This document shows, piece by piece, positions 43,725 through 53,931 of a stretch of 64,000 bases of DNA. The notes below the pieces were generated by a model. It saw only the letters and a list, made by a program, of their open reading frames with translations. It searched no databases and was not told where the DNA came from. The position numbers and the translations under genes are program-made. This stretch comes from Bacillota bacterium (lineage in GTDB: Bacteria > Bacillota > Clostridia > Lachnospirales > CAG-274), in contig JAFYGI010000059.1 of assembly GCA_017543265.1 (NCBI GenBank), positions 1 to 64,000 on the forward strand. Reading direction: 5' to 3'. Every line of letters begins with the position of its first letter. Position 1 is the first letter of the stretch.

Positions 43725-44948
43725 ATGCTGTTATCACTTGCAATTATTATTCTTGTCGGGCTGTTTGCTGCGGCGGTCTTTGAAAAGGTAGGGCTGCCCC
43801 GCATTATCGGTATGCTTTGTGTAGGCATTGCAGTCAGCCCTTATATGCTTGATATGCTTGATCCGAAGATACTCGGGATATCGTCGGAGCTAAGGCAGAT
43901 AGCCTTGATAATTATCCTTATCAAGGCGGGGCTTTCACTCAATTTATCCGACCTGAAACGTGTGGGCAGACCTGCCGTTATGATGTCATTTTTGCCTGCC
44001 TGCTGTGAAATTATCGGCTATGTTGTTTTTGCTCCGCTTCTGCTTGGGATAGATCATATTGAGGCGGCGGTCATGGGCGCGGTGCTGAGTGCGGTATCTC
44101 CTGCGGTAGTTGTGCCGAGGATGGTGAAACTTATCGAAGAAAAATGCGGTACGCAAAAAAGCATACCGCAAATGATACTTGCAGGGGCATCCTGTGATGA
44201 TATTTTTGTTATAGTGCTGTTCTCCACCTTTGTTACGATGGCACAGGGCGACTCGGCAAAAGCAACAGAATTTCTTAATATTCCCATATCCATTGTGCTG
44301 GGCGTATTGATGGGGGCAGCAGCGGGAACGTGCATCTGTCTTCTGTTTGAAAAAACATATCAACATAACTGCAAGATAAGAAACAGCACCAAGGCAATTA
44401 TCCTGCTTGGGGTATCGTTTCTGCTGATGAGTATAGAAACACTTGCAAAACCCTATGTCGCCGTATCAGGGCTTCTTGCTGTTGTTGCGGCGGCTTGCAC
44501 CGTAAAACTTAAGTTTGTGGATTATGTTTCTGCACGTTTGTCGGAAAAGTTCGGAAAGCTGTGGCTGGGCGCAGAGGTCGTACTGTTTGTGCTTGTAGGT
44601 GCGGCCGTCGATGTCCGCTATACACAGTCGGCAGGCTTTATGGCTGTACTGATGATCTTTACTGCGCTTATATTCCGAACTGCGGGAGTGTTAATGTGTC
44701 TTATCGGTACCGAGCTTAATATAAAAGAACGTATCTTCTGTGTGATAGCTTATCTTCCGAAAGCAACGGTTCAGGCGGCTATCAGCTCCGTGCCGCTGTC
44801 GCTCGGCCTGCCCTGCGGAAAGATCGTACTGTCGGTAGCTGTGCTTGCGATACTTATTACCGCTCCGCTCGGGGCAATAGGTATAGACAAAAGCTATATG
44901 CGGCTGCTTGCGCCCGAAAAGAAACAGACGGTCAATAAACCCGCCTGA
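43725..44948 (+). CDS. Cation:proton antiporter (CPA family), probably fluoride-responsive
   Basis: A 407-residue membrane protein with about 11-12 spans. Features of CPA/NhaP-like antiporters: FEKVGLPRIIGMLCVGIAVSP, IIILIKAGLSLNLSDLKRVG, MGAVLSAVSPAVVVPRM and the acidic ILAGASCDDIFVIVLFST (two adjacent Asp in a span, the usual ion-binding pair). It should exchange a monovalent cation for protons. Antiporters of this kind are among the genes known to sit behind fluoride riboswitches, so it may relieve fluoride or acid stress. The start at 43725 follows TTTGGAGGTATTA; ATG at 43665 is inside the riboswitch and is not used. Confidence 0.86.
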   Translation: MLLSLAIIILVGLFAAAVFEKVGLPRIIGMLCVGIAVSPYMLDMLDPKILGISSELRQIALIIILIKAGLSLNLSDLKRVGRPAVMMSFLPACCEIIGYVVFAPLLLGIDHIEAAVMGAVLSAVSPAVVVPRMVKLIEEKCGTQKSIPQMILAGASCDDIFVIVLFSTFVTMAQGDSAKATEFLNIPISIVLGVLMGAAAGTCICLLFEKTYQHNCKIRNSTKAIILLGVSFLLMSIETLAKPYVAVSGLLAVVAAACTVKLKFVDYVSARLSEKFGKLWLGAEVVLFVLVGAAVDVRYTQSAGFMAVLMIFTALIFRTAGVLMCLIGTELNIKERIFCVIAYLPKATVQAAISSVPLSLGLPCGKIVLSVAVLAILITAPLGAIGIDKSYMRLLAPEKKQTVNKPA

Positions 44949-44979
44949 CGTGACAGGGGGGGAGACCACTTGTTACGAT

Positions 44980-46470
44980 TTAGTGCTTATGGTCGTGACC
45001 GCATCCGCATCCGTGTTCGTGACTATGTTCATGTTCATGGCCGTGGTGGTGGGCGTGCTCCTCGTCAAAGTCTATAAGGTGCATATCGTCAAGCACCTCC
45101 AGCACATCACCGTACACCACAAGACGTGTAGGCTCGTCCTTTATGCCGTCCAAGGCGTAAAGCATATATTCGCGGAATTCATTGGGTGAAATGTCCGCGG
45201 GGAACTGTGTGAACAGCCTTTGCTTGACGGTTTTCTGCTCCGCGGGCGCAAGCTTGCCGCAGGCATCCGATATCATGGACAGTATGTCCTTTATTGCCGC
45301 ATCGGTCTGCCCGATAGTTGCGGGCTTCATATTGCCGCGGCTTATTTCCGTAAGGCCGTCGGATATTTCAAGCATATACAATGATGTTACCGCGTTGTAT
45401 ACATTTATCGACAGGCGGCATTCTTCGGGCAGAGCGTTTTTTTGTGCCTCGGTAAGGCGGTGTACTGTGTCCTGCAGGGTGTCCTCATAGTCGCGTGCAT
45501 CGTTAAACAGCTGTTCTATAAGGTCGGTCGTCTTATCAATTATTGTCTCCGTATACATTTCGGGCGTATCGCTGTCCAGCATCTCTATACATGAATACAG
45601 CATATCCTTTGTGACGGGGTCGTCATTGCAGGCGTATTTCTCGTCCAAAGCATATGTGTTAAGTATTTCAAGATAGTTGGATATATTGTAGCATACGTTG
45701 AATATTTCTTCTATATTATCAAGTCGTTCGCTTACATCGTCCGTCATGCTGACCTGTTCTTCAAGTTCCTCACCCGAGGCGGTGCTGTAGTCGTATTTTA
45801 CAAGCTCGTCAAGGGTCTGCGCAATAAGCGTGAAATATTTGCCGTAATCCGGGGAGCCCTGCGGGTCAAGCTGTACCGCAAAGGTGTATTTGTAGTTTTC
45901 TATAAATGCGTTTGAAATATCGCCGAACAAAAGCTCCAGACTGCGTGAGACAAAGTCGTCATACTTTGCCTTTGTCATGCGCAGGGGTATCTTTGACAGT
46001 ATGCTGCTTATAACAAAGGGTATGTCATAGCTGCGTGCAACGGCGGCAGATACCGTGTCCACAAGCTCGCCGTCATTGCGGGGGAGTATATCGGCATCCT
46101 CCTGTATCATTTCAAGCTTGGAGCGGAATGTGCCTGTGTCGGAAAGCCTGTTTGTCAGTGCGGCATATGCCAGAACACAGCGGTACTTGTCTATAAGTCC
46201 CTGTCTGTAGGCCGCTATCTCCGCATTGTAGCCGCTTCTGTCCTCAAGCTGCTTTGCAAGGTTTTCGGGCAGCTTTTTAAAAAGGGCGCAAATACCCTTT
46301 ATCTCATCCGAAAGGTCGCTGTATGCAAGTATCTCTCCGTATATTTCGGGATCTGCATACTCGTCGTTAAGGTTTGTTATTTCGTATATCGTGTTTAAAA
46401 GCACATCCGTAATGCGTGAATGTATTACCTTTATGGCTGTGCTTTGCAGTTGGTCGTGTACAAGTGCCAT
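44980..46470 (-). CDS. Unknown helical protein with a His-rich metal-binding tail
   Basis: A 496-residue acidic, helix-rich protein with no signal peptide or membrane span. The first 465 residues have no motif I recognise. The last about 28 residues contain repeated His/Glu/Cys units (HAHHHGHEHEHSHEHGCGCG then HDHKH), a composition typical of nickel, zinc or cobalt chelating tails (compare HypB or SlyD). A Met-start MALVHDQLQSTAIKVIHSRI follows a GGAGGACAGCA ribosome site. It is convergent with the antiporter and divergent from the CIRCE promoter. A role in metal storage or delivery, or a metal-sensing scaffold, is inference. Confidence 0.8.
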   Translation of the reverse strand: MALVHDQLQSTAIKVIHSRITDVLLNTIYEITNLNDEYADPEIYGEILAYSDLSDEIKGICALFKKLPENLAKQLEDRSGYNAEIAAYRQGLIDKYRCVLAYAALTNRLSDTGTFRSKLEMIQEDADILPRNDGELVDTVSAAVARSYDIPFVISSILSKIPLRMTKAKYDDFVSRSLELLFGDISNAFIENYKYTFAVQLDPQGSPDYGKYFTLIAQTLDELVKYDYSTASGEELEEQVSMTDDVSERLDNIEEIFNVCYNISNYLEILNTYALDEKYACNDDPVTKDMLYSCIEMLDSDTPEMYTETIIDKTTDLIEQLFNDARDYEDTLQDTVHRLTEAQKNALPEECRLSINVYNAVTSLYMLEISDGLTEISRGNMKPATIGQTDAAIKDILSMISDACGKLAPAEQKTVKQRLFTQFPADISPNEFREYMLYALDGIKDEPTRLVVYGDVLEVLDDMHLIDFDEEHAHHHGHEHEHSHEHGCGCGHDHKH

Positions 46471-46616
46471 TTGTGCTGTCCTCCGTAAAATTTACTTTCA
46501 AAATAGTATACCACAGTTTTGGGCTTTTGTAAATATGTTTGGGCAGCAAATAAAAACTTGCAAAGTAGTTTATATAAATTTTTTTACAAGTTTTTTAAAA
46601 ATTTTGTAAAAAACCC

Positions 46617-46683
46617 TTGACAAATGTTTGCTATGGTGGTATCTTATAGTTAAGAGTTAGCACTCACAACGATTGAGTGCTAA
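46617..46683 (+). promoter_or_regulatory. Heat-shock promoter with CIRCE operator
   Basis: TTGACA (46617-46622), 17-base spacer, TATCTT (46640-46645). The CIRCE element TTAGCACTC-N9-GAGTGCTAA is perfect at 46657-46683. HrcA binds this element and represses the operon at normal temperature; the regulator is the first gene of the operon. Confidence 0.97.
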
Positions 46684-46719
46684 CAAAACAAAAAGGGCAT
46701 TAGTAAAGAAGGTGAGTCT

Positions 46720-47781
46720 GTGGATCTTAATGACAGAAAATTTAAAATACTTGAGGCCATCATTACGGACTATATCAAGACGGCAGAACCGATAGGCTCG
46801 CGTACTATTGCCAAAAAATATGACCTTGGCGTTTCCAGTGCGACTATCCGCAACGATATGAGCGACCTTGAGGAGCTTGGGCTTATCGTACAGCCGCATA
46901 CCTCCGCAGGACGTATCCCATCGGACAGGGGCTACCGCCTTTATGTGGATAAGATGATGCAGTCGCAGGAGCTTTCGCCCGAGGTCGCCGATCTTTTGCA
47001 TAATGTTGTGGAAAACAACATAGGCCAGATAGACTATCTTATGCAGCAGACGGCAAAGGCGCTGGCGGCGCTTACCAACTATACTATAGTTGTGACGGAG
47101 CCCAAAAGCCAAAAGCTCAGCATCAAGCACGTTCAGCTGGTACCCGTTGACGAGCGGTCGGTGGTGGCGGTAATAGTGACGGAAAACAAATCCGTCAAGA
47201 ACCATTTGCTGCGTGTGGGCAGTGTGCCGGACATAGAACAGCTTAACAATATATCGCAGGCCATAAATGCCGCGATACAAAACTATTCGCTGCAGGATAT
47301 GGAAAGCATAGCTTCGGCGATGCTTCAGGCCCATCCCGAAAACAGAGAGCTTGTGACAAAGCTGTTAAAGGCCATTTTAACTGCGGTCAAGCAAAACGAC
47401 AATGTACATTATTACACCAGCGGTGTTAATAATATACTGGGCTTTCCCGAGTTCAGCGACGTTGAAAAGGCAAAAAGCATTTTCCGTGCGCTGGAGGAAA
47501 AGGATATGCTCATAACGCTGTTTGACAAAAACGGCGAGCATAACGACGAGGTGCATATCGTCATCGGCGGTGAGAACAACATGAAGGAGCTTCAGGATTG
47601 CAGCATCGTCCGCGCCGACTACAGCTACGGCAATGACAGCTACGGCACCATAGGCGTTATAGGCCCTACCAGAATGAATTACAGCCAGACGGTATCCGTT
47701 TTAAGTGCAATAATAAAAAACCTTGAAACGGTAATAAAGTCCATATCGGACGGAAAGAATAAGGAAGGTAAAAATGGATAG
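46720..47781 (+). CDS. hrcA: Heat-inducible transcription repressor HrcA
   Basis: A 353-residue repressor. The winged-helix N-terminus has DRKFKILEAIITDYIKTAEPIGSRTIAKKY and SSATIRNDMSDLEELGLI, with SAGRIPSDRGYRLYVD, all diagnostic of HrcA. It binds CIRCE and is kept active by GroEL. It starts with GTG at 46720, behind AAGAAGGTGAG, and overlaps grpE by eight bases. Confidence 0.96.
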   Translation: MDLNDRKFKILEAIITDYIKTAEPIGSRTIAKKYDLGVSSATIRNDMSDLEELGLIVQPHTSAGRIPSDRGYRLYVDKMMQSQELSPEVADLLHNVVENNIGQIDYLMQQTAKALAALTNYTIVVTEPKSQKLSIKHVQLVPVDERSVVAVIVTENKSVKNHLLRVGSVPDIEQLNNISQAINAAIQNYSLQDMESIASAMLQAHPENRELVTKLLKAILTAVKQNDNVHYYTSGVNNILGFPEFSDVEKAKSIFRALEEKDMLITLFDKNGEHNDEVHIVIGGENNMKELQDCSIVRADYSYGNDSYGTIGVIGPTRMNYSQTVSVLSAIIKNLETVIKSISDGKNKEGKNG

Positions 47782-48373
47782 TGAAAAGATAAATAACGAG
47801 GCTTTGCAGCAGGAGGATACGGCAGAGGCCGTTGAAAGCACAAAGCCCTCGGATGCGGAAATATCCGATGAAGCTGCGGCGGAAGATGCAGCGGCGGAGG
47901 ACACCGCGCAGGAGATAGGCGAAAGCCTTGAAGAAAAGCTTGCGCAGGCGGAACAGACCGCAAAAGACAATTATGACAAATTCCTGCGCAAGGCTGCGGA
48001 GTTTGAAAACTTCAGAAAACGCACCAATGCCGAAAAGGCGGGTATGTATTCAAACGGCGTTAGAGACACCGTTGAAAAGCTTCTCCCCGTGATAGACAAC
48101 TTTGAAAGGGCTGTCGATATGTCACAGGAGAAGGAGTCAAGCCTTTACAAAGGCGTTGAGATGATATTAAAGCAGTTGCTGGAGATAACGGCATCCCTCG
48201 GGGTGGAGGAAATACCCGCACTCGGCGAGCCGTTTGACCCGAATGTACATTCCGCAGTCATGCACATAGAAGATGAAAAGTGTGACGAGAATGTTGTTGT
48301 CGAGGTATTCCAGAAAGGATACAGACTCGGCGACAGGGTAATAAGACCAAGCATGGTAAAGGTAGCAAACTAA
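47774..48373 (+). CDS. grpE: GrpE nucleotide exchange factor
   Basis: A 199-residue co-chaperone. After an acidic, disordered N-terminal stretch (about 1-55) a long coiled coil follows, then KAAEFENFRKRTNAEK and the family signature PALGEPFDPNVHSAVMH ... VVEVFQKGYRLGDRVIRPSMVKVA. It releases ADP from DnaK. It lies between hrcA and dnaK in the class I heat-shock operon. Confidence 0.96.
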   Translation: MDSEKINNEALQQEDTAEAVESTKPSDAEISDEAAAEDAAAEDTAQEIGESLEEKLAQAEQTAKDNYDKFLRKAAEFENFRKRTNAEKAGMYSNGVRDTVEKLLPVIDNFERAVDMSQEKESSLYKGVEMILKQLLEITASLGVEEIPALGEPFDPNVHSAVMHIEDEKCDENVVVEVFQKGYRLGDRVIRPSMVKVAN

Positions 48374-48396
48374 AACTTTAAACAGGAGGAAATATT

Positions 48397-50235
48397 ATGA
48401 GTAAAATAATCGGTATCGACTTAGGTACAACAAATTCATGCGTAGCGGTAATGGAAGGCGGCCAGCCCGTAGTTATCACAAACGTAGAGGGGGAAAGAAC
48501 AACACCGTCCATCGTCGGCTTTACAAAGACAGGTGAAAGACTTGTCGGCGAGACTGCAAAGCGTCAGGCGGTAACAAATGTTGAGGGTACGGTCATCTCC
48601 ATCAAAAGACATATGGGCGAGGACTACAAGTTCACATACGACGACAAGAAATTCTCCCCTCAGGAGATCTCCGCAATGATACTTCAAAAGCTTAAAAAGG
48701 ATGCTGAAAGCTATCTCGGCGAGGAAGTAAAGGAAGCTGTTATCACAGTACCTGCATACTTCACAGACAGCCAGCGTCAGGCAACAAAGGATGCAGGCAA
48801 GATCGCAGGCCTTGATGTAAAGCGTATCATCAACGAGCCTACCGCAGCAGCGCTTGCATACGGCCTTGACAATGAAAACGAGCAGAAGATCATGGTATAC
48901 GACCTGGGCGGCGGTACATTCGATGTTTCCATCATTGAGATAGGTGACGGCGTTATCGAGGTTCTTGCGACAAGCGGTAACAACCACCTTGGCGGTGATG
49001 ACTTCGACCAGAGAATAATCGACTACCTTGTAAAGGAATTCAAGGGCAAGGAAGGCATAGACGTTTCGGGCGACAAGCTTGCTATGCAAAGACTTAAAGA
49101 AGCTGCGGAAAAGGCTAAAAAAGAGCTTTCAACAGCTACAACAACAAATATCAACATTCCTTACTTCACAGTTGGCGCAGACGGCCCCAAACATCTTGAT
49201 GTAACGCTTACACGCGCAAAGTTTGACGAGCTTACATCTGACCTTGTTGCCGCAACGATAGGCCCCGTACAGGATGCACTCAAGGAAGCAGACCTTTCCG
49301 CAAGCGAGCTTGACAAGGTGCTTCTGGTAGGCGGCTCCACAAGAATACCCGCTGTACAGACAGAGGTAAAGAAAATTACAGGCAAGGATCCCTTCAAGGG
49401 CATCAACCCCGATGAATGTGTTGCTTTGGGTGCTTCTATCCAGGGCGGTAAGCTTGGCGGCGAAGAGGGCGCAGGCAGCATCCTTCTGCTTGATGTAACA
49501 CCGCTTACACTCGGTATCGAGACCGCAGGCGGCGTGGCAACACCCCTTATCCCCAGAAATACGACCATACCTACAAACAAAAAGCAGATATTCTCGACAT
49601 ACTCGGACAACCAGACTGCTGTTGATATCAATATCGTTCAGGGTGAAAGACCTCTTGCAAGAGATAACAAGAGCCTCGGTATGTTCCGTCTTGACGGCAT
49701 TGCTCCCGCACCCAGAGGTATACCTCAGATCGAGGTAACATTCGATATCGACGCAAACGGTATCACAAAGGTAAGCGCAAAGGATCTCGGCACGGGCAAG
49801 GAGCAGAATATCACCATCACCTCCAGCACAAACCTCAGCGACGAGGAGATCGACAAGGCCGTAAAGGAAGCAGAGCAGTACGCAGAGCAGGATAAGAAGC
49901 GTAAGGAAGCGGTAGATGCAAAGAACGATGCGGAAAGCCTTATCTTCCAGACAGAAAAGATGATAAGCGAGCTTGGCGACAAGTTGCCCGCAGACGAAAA
50001 GACAAAGATAGAGGGCGAGCTTGATGCACTTAAAAAGGCTAACGAGGGCCTTGTTGCGGAAAGCATGAGCGACAGCGATGTTGCATCGCTTAAGTCGGCT
50101 TGCGAGACTCTTAACAAGACTGTTCAGGACTTTACGACAAAAATGTATCAGGCTGCACAGGCGGCAGGCATCGACCCCAGCCAGATGGGCGGCGCAGCAG
50201 GCGGCAATGCAGGCGATGACGAGATAATAGGTTAA
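48397..50235 (+). CDS. dnaK: Chaperone DnaK (Hsp70)
   Basis: A 612-residue Hsp70. The ATPase signatures [32 protein letters not shown] and [14 protein letters not shown] are intact; a substrate-binding beta domain (about 365-480) and a helical lid follow, ending with a Gly/Ala-rich tail and DDEIIG. It folds and protects proteins in an ATP cycle with GrpE and DnaJ. AGGAGGAAATATT precedes the ATG. Its codon use looks more biased than that of its neighbours, as is usual for a highly expressed gene. Confidence 0.98.
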   Translation: MSKIIGIDLGTTNSCVAVMEGGQPVVITNVEGERTTPSIVGFTKTGERLVGETAKRQAVTNVEGTVISIKRHMGEDYKFTYDDKKFSPQEISAMILQKLKKDAESYLGEEVKEAVITVPAYFTDSQRQATKDAGKIAGLDVKRIINEPTAAALAYGLDNENEQKIMVYDLGGGTFDVSIIEIGDGVIEVLATSGNNHLGGDDFDQRIIDYLVKEFKGKEGIDVSGDKLAMQRLKEAAEKAKKELSTATTTNINIPYFTVGADGPKHLDVTLTRAKFDELTSDLVAATIGPVQDALKEADLSASELDKVLLVGGSTRIPAVQTEVKKITGKDPFKGINPDECVALGASIQGGKLGGEEGAGSILLLDVTPLTLGIETAGGVATPLIPRNTTIPTNKKQIFSTYSDNQTAVDINIVQGERPLARDNKSLGMFRLDGIAPAPRGIPQIEVTFDIDANGITKVSAKDLGTGKEQNITITSSTNLSDEEIDKAVKEAEQYAEQDKKRKEAVDAKNDAESLIFQTEKMISELGDKLPADEKTKIEGELDALKKANEGLVAESMSDSDVASLKSACETLNKTVQDFTTKMYQAAQAAGIDPSQMGGAAGGNAGDDEIIG

Positions 50236-50248
50236 GTAGGTGAAATAA

Positions 50249-51394
50249 TTGGCTAAACGTGATTATTACGAGGTTCTCGGGGTCAGCAAAGGTGCCGACG
50301 AAAGCGAGATAAAAAAAGCATACAGAAAATTAGCCAAAAAATATCATCCCGATGCCAACCCCGGCGACAAGGAGGCAGAGGAAAAATTCAAAGAAGTAGG
50401 TGAGGCCTACGAGGTGCTCAGCGATGCGCAAAAGCGTGCGGCCTACGACCAGTACGGACACGCAGCCTTTGAACAGGGCGGCATGGGCGGCGGAGGCGGC
50501 TTCGGCGGCTTCAGCGGCGGCGTTGACATGGGCGACATCTTTGAAAGCTTCTTCGGCGGCGGAGGTGGCTTCAGCGATATATTTGGCGGCGGCAGCAGAC
50601 GGCGCAACGGCCCCGTAAACGGCAGTGATATTCAGGTTAGTCTTACCCTTACCTTTGAGGAAGCGGTTTTCGGTTGCTCAAAGGAGATAGACCTTAATGT
50701 TACGGATACCTGTGACCAATGCCGCGGCACGGGCGCAAAGCCGGGCACACAGCCCGAGACCTGTACGCGCTGCCGCGGCACGGGTCAGGAGCGTGTCGTG
50801 CGTCAGACGGCCTTTGGTGCTATGCAGAGCGTGACTACCTGTTCGGCCTGCGGCGGCAAGGGCAAAATAATAAAGGAAAAATGTACAAAGTGCGGCGGTC
50901 AGGGCCGTGTAAGGGTATCAAAGAAGATAAAGGTGGATGTGCCCAAGGGTATCAACCACGGCCAGTCCATACGCAAGGCGGGACTTGGCGAGGCCGGTAT
51001 AAACGGCGGCAGTCCGGGCGATCTTTATATCGAGATCCGCGTTATGCCGCATAAGCAGTTTATAAGAAACGGCAACGACATACTGCTTAATGTCAATATC
51101 AGCATGGTGCAGGCCGCTCTCGGTGCAAACATAATGATACCCACCCTTGAGGGCGAAGAGGTGTACGGCGTAAAGGCAGGTACACAGCCCGAAAGCAAGG
51201 TTATTTTAAGAAATAAGGGTGTATGCAATGTGCGCAACAATAAGGAGCGCGGCAACATGATACTTACCTTCAAGGTAAGCATACCCACAAAGCTTACCGA
51301 AAAACAGAAGGAGCTTTTGCGTAATTTTGATAATCCCGATGCCGATACATCCAAGGATGAACATAAGGGCTTTTTCGGTAAAAAGAAAAAATAA
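50249..51394 (+). CDS. dnaJ: Chaperone DnaJ
   Basis: A 381-residue type I J-protein. J-domain with [16 protein letters not shown] (HPD near 33-35), a Gly/Phe-rich region (about 75-120), four CxxCxGxG zinc repeats ([32 protein letters not shown], about 155-215) and the C-terminal substrate-binding domain. It starts with TTG at 50249, taken from AGTAGGTGAAA and family alignment. It stimulates DnaK ATPase and closes the operon. Confidence 0.97.
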   Translation: MAKRDYYEVLGVSKGADESEIKKAYRKLAKKYHPDANPGDKEAEEKFKEVGEAYEVLSDAQKRAAYDQYGHAAFEQGGMGGGGGFGGFSGGVDMGDIFESFFGGGGGFSDIFGGGSRRRNGPVNGSDIQVSLTLTFEEAVFGCSKEIDLNVTDTCDQCRGTGAKPGTQPETCTRCRGTGQERVVRQTAFGAMQSVTTCSACGGKGKIIKEKCTKCGGQGRVRVSKKIKVDVPKGINHGQSIRKAGLGEAGINGGSPGDLYIEIRVMPHKQFIRNGNDILLNVNISMVQAALGANIMIPTLEGEEVYGVKAGTQPESKVILRNKGVCNVRNNKERGNMILTFKVSIPTKLTEKQKELLRNFDNPDADTSKDEHKGFFGKKKK

Positions 51395-51402
51395 ACAATA
51401 AA

Positions 51403-51462
51403 AAAAGCGGATATATCTTTTCGACGGCTGAAACGGTCTTTGAAAGATATGTCCGCTTTTTT
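51403..51462. terminator. Intrinsic terminator after dnaJ
   Basis: AAAAGCGGATATATCTTT (51403-51420) pairs with AAAGATATGTCCGCTTTT (51443-51460), then TT. The A-run before the stem lets it act in both directions, so it can also end tspO. The stem is related in sequence to the repeats after spo0A (222-423). Confidence 0.9.
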
Positions 51463-51486
51463 GTGTGCTGCGGGTCGGCAGGCATT

Positions 51487-51957
51487 TCATCTGTTTAAAA
51501 GCGCCACACCGAGATTAAGGTAGCCCGCAAAGCTTACCCACACGATGTAGGGTATCAGCAGGTATGCGGCCTTTTTTGATATGCGCGAAAACAGTATTAT
51601 TGTATACAGTATCATCGCCCAAAGCAAAATAAGCCAGAAAAACGAAAAAAGATACCATCCGAATTTAAAAAAGAATATCGACCACAGAAAATTTACGCCA
51701 AGCTGCAGGGCGTAGACGGTCAGGGCATTGTCTGTCTGCTTTTCGTCTGCATCGGATACGGCGACCAGATAGGACGCAATACCCATCAGCACAAACAGTA
51801 TCGTCCATACTGCGGGAAACAGCGCCGCAGGCGGAGACAGCGGCGGTTTTGCAAGCTTTTCAAAATTCTGCATACCGCTGCGCGATATAAATGCCGATAC
51901 CCCGCCGACCAACAGCGGTACCGCTATATTTGCGGCAAGCTTTTTGGTTTTTAGCAT
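51487..51957 (-). CDS. tspO: TspO/MBR family membrane protein
   Basis: A 156-residue protein with five membrane spans. Family marks: PLLVGGVSAFISRSGMQNFEKLAKPPLSPPAALFPAVWTILFVLMGIASYLV and LGVNFLWSIFFFKFGWYLFSFFWLILLW with conserved Trp residues. TspO proteins bind porphyrins and steroids; their function in bacteria is debated. AGGAGGTGTATCACA precedes its ATG. It is convergent with dnaJ. Confidence 0.93.
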   Translation of the reverse strand: MLKTKKLAANIAVPLLVGGVSAFISRSGMQNFEKLAKPPLSPPAALFPAVWTILFVLMGIASYLVAVSDADEKQTDNALTVYALQLGVNFLWSIFFFKFGWYLFSFFWLILLWAMILYTIILFSRISKKAAYLLIPYIVWVSFAGYLNLGVALLNR

Positions 51958-52047
51958 TGTGATACACCTCCTGTTACATTTTACGAAGATTTTGTGTTTT
52001 TTATGCTTTGCTGTATGCTTTTTTTGTCGGTGTAAAGCTATTTTATA

Positions 52048-52076
52048 TTGAAAATATACGGGTTTTATGTTAATAT
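52048..52076 (+). promoter_or_regulatory. Likely promoter for the ABC-F gene
   Basis: TTGAAA (52048-52053), 17-base spacer, TAATAT (52071-52076). The -10 is imperfect. The AT-rich leader to 52145 shows no other clear element. Confidence 0.5.
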
Positions 52077-52144
52077 TATGTATAAGAAACTGTTGACTTT
52101 GCTTTTTTAAGGCTCAAAAAAAATAAAATGAAAGAACAGATAAA

Positions 52145-53920
52145 ATGAGTATACTTACCGTTGAAAATATTTCAAGATCCTTTGGTGAAAAGGTCGTATT
52201 AAAGGACATTTCCTTCGGTGTGGAAAGCACCGACAAAATTGGCATAATCGGTGTGAACGGCACGGGTAAATCCACGCTTTTGAAAATAATTGCGGGTGTG
52301 GACGAGGCAGACACGGGCGAGATAGTGAAAATGCGCGGCCTGCGTGTGTCATATCTGCCACAGACACCCGAATTTTCGGATAACGAGGCTGTTATCGACT
52401 ATATGAACCGTATCTGCGACCCGCAGACACCCGAGGAGGACAGCAATGTCAAGTCAATTTTAACAAAAATAGGGCTTACCGACTATTACAAGCCCATTTC
52501 GGAGCTTTCGGGCGGCGGTAAAAAGCGTGTTGCCCTTGCGGCGGCGCTCAGCTCGAAGGTGGATCTTCTGATACTTGATGAGCCCACAAACCATATAGAC
52601 AGCAAAACGGTCGAATGGCTTGAAGGTATGCTTAAAACAAGCACCAAGGCGCTTATTCTTGTTACGCATGACAGATATTTTCTGGACAGGGCGGCCAACA
52701 GGATAATAGAGCTTGACAAGGGCAGGATGTATACCTATGACGGAAATTATACGGTCTTTCTTGAAAAAAAGGCAGAGAGAGAGGAACTGGAGGCGGCATC
52801 GGAGCGTAAGCGTCAAAGCTTTATCCGTACCGAGCTGGAGTGGATACGCCGCGGCGCACAGGCAAGGACGACCAAGCAAAAGGCAAGGCTTGAACGCTTT
52901 GACGAGATAAACTCCATACAGGCCCCGCATGAAGAGAAAAAAATAGACTTTAAGGGTATTTCCTCAAGACTCGGCGGTAAGACCGTTATTGCGGAAAATA
53001 TCTCCAAAGGCTATGGCGGGGTTGACATAATTCGGGATTTTTCGTATATTATAAATAAGACGGACAGGCTTGGCATAGTCGGGGACAACGGCTGCGGCAA
53101 GACCACGCTTATAAATATGCTTTGCGGCAGAATACAGCCCGACAGCGGCACCGTGGAGATCGGTACCACCGTTAAAATAGGCGTGTTTGCGCAGGAAAAC
53201 AACGACGTTTACCTGCACGAAAACGAAAGACCCATAGACTATATCCGCGATGTTGCGGAGGTAGTGCAAAGCGGCAAGGACAAAATAACGGCCTCCCAGC
53301 TTATGGAGCGCTTTATGTTTGACAGGGATATGCAGTATTCCCTTATATCCAAGCTTTCGGGCGGTGAAAAGCGCAGGCTTTACCTTTTAAAGGTGCTTAT
53401 GGGTGCGCCGAATATACTGTTTCTGGACGAACCGACAAACGATCTGGATATTGCCACCCTTACGGTTTTGGAGGACTATATACAAGGCTTTGGCGGTGCG
53501 GTCGTTATAGTTTCGCACGACAGATATTTTCTTGATAAATGTGCGACAAGGATATTCGCCTTTGAAAACGGCGGCATAAAGCAGTACGAGGGCAATTATA
53601 CCGATTATTACGACAAGATAAAGGACAGCAGGATCGAAAAGCAGTCCGCGGAAAAGACGGCAAAAACATGGGACAAGGGTCAGCGTAAGCTGAAAATGAC
53701 ATATTCCGAGCAAAAGGAATTTGAGACGATAGACGACGATATAGCGGCGCTTGAAGAAAAGATAGCGAAGATAGAGGCCGAAATGGAGGCTTCTGCGGCA
53801 AACTACAGTAAATTGCAGGAGCTTGCCGCAGAAAAGGAAGCGGCCGAGAACGAGCTGGAGCAAAAGACGGAGCGCTGGGTGTATCTTAACGAGCTGGATG
53901 AAAAAATAAAACAGCAGTAG
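52145..53920 (+). CDS. ABC-F family ATP-binding protein
   Basis: A 591-residue protein with two ABC domains and no membrane part. Domain 1: Walker A GVNGTGKST, signature ELSGGGKKRV, Walker B LLILDEPTNHID. Domain 2: Walker A GDNGCGKTT, signature KLSGGEKRR, Walker B ILFLDEPTNDLD. A charged interdomain linker (about 205-280, the P-site tRNA interaction motif region) and a C-terminal coiled coil (about 520-590) are typical of ABC-F translation factors (Uup/YfmR/YdiF group). It probably acts on ribosomes; resistance to ribosome-targeting drugs is possible but not shown. The ribosome site (AAAGAACAG) is weak. Confidence 0.9.
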   Translation: MSILTVENISRSFGEKVVLKDISFGVESTDKIGIIGVNGTGKSTLLKIIAGVDEADTGEIVKMRGLRVSYLPQTPEFSDNEAVIDYMNRICDPQTPEEDSNVKSILTKIGLTDYYKPISELSGGGKKRVALAAALSSKVDLLILDEPTNHIDSKTVEWLEGMLKTSTKALILVTHDRYFLDRAANRIIELDKGRMYTYDGNYTVFLEKKAEREELEAASERKRQSFIRTELEWIRRGAQARTTKQKARLERFDEINSIQAPHEEKKIDFKGISSRLGGKTVIAENISKGYGGVDIIRDFSYIINKTDRLGIVGDNGCGKTTLINMLCGRIQPDSGTVEIGTTVKIGVFAQENNDVYLHENERPIDYIRDVAEVVQSGKDKITASQLMERFMFDRDMQYSLISKLSGGEKRRLYLLKVLMGAPNILFLDEPTNDLDIATLTVLEDYIQGFGGAVVIVSHDRYFLDKCATRIFAFENGGIKQYEGNYTDYYDKIKDSRIEKQSAEKTAKTWDKGQRKLKMTYSEQKEFETIDDDIAALEEKIAKIEAEMEASAANYSKLQELAAEKEAAENELEQKTERWVYLNELDEKIKQQ

Positions 53921-53931
53921 GGGGTGTGGCT

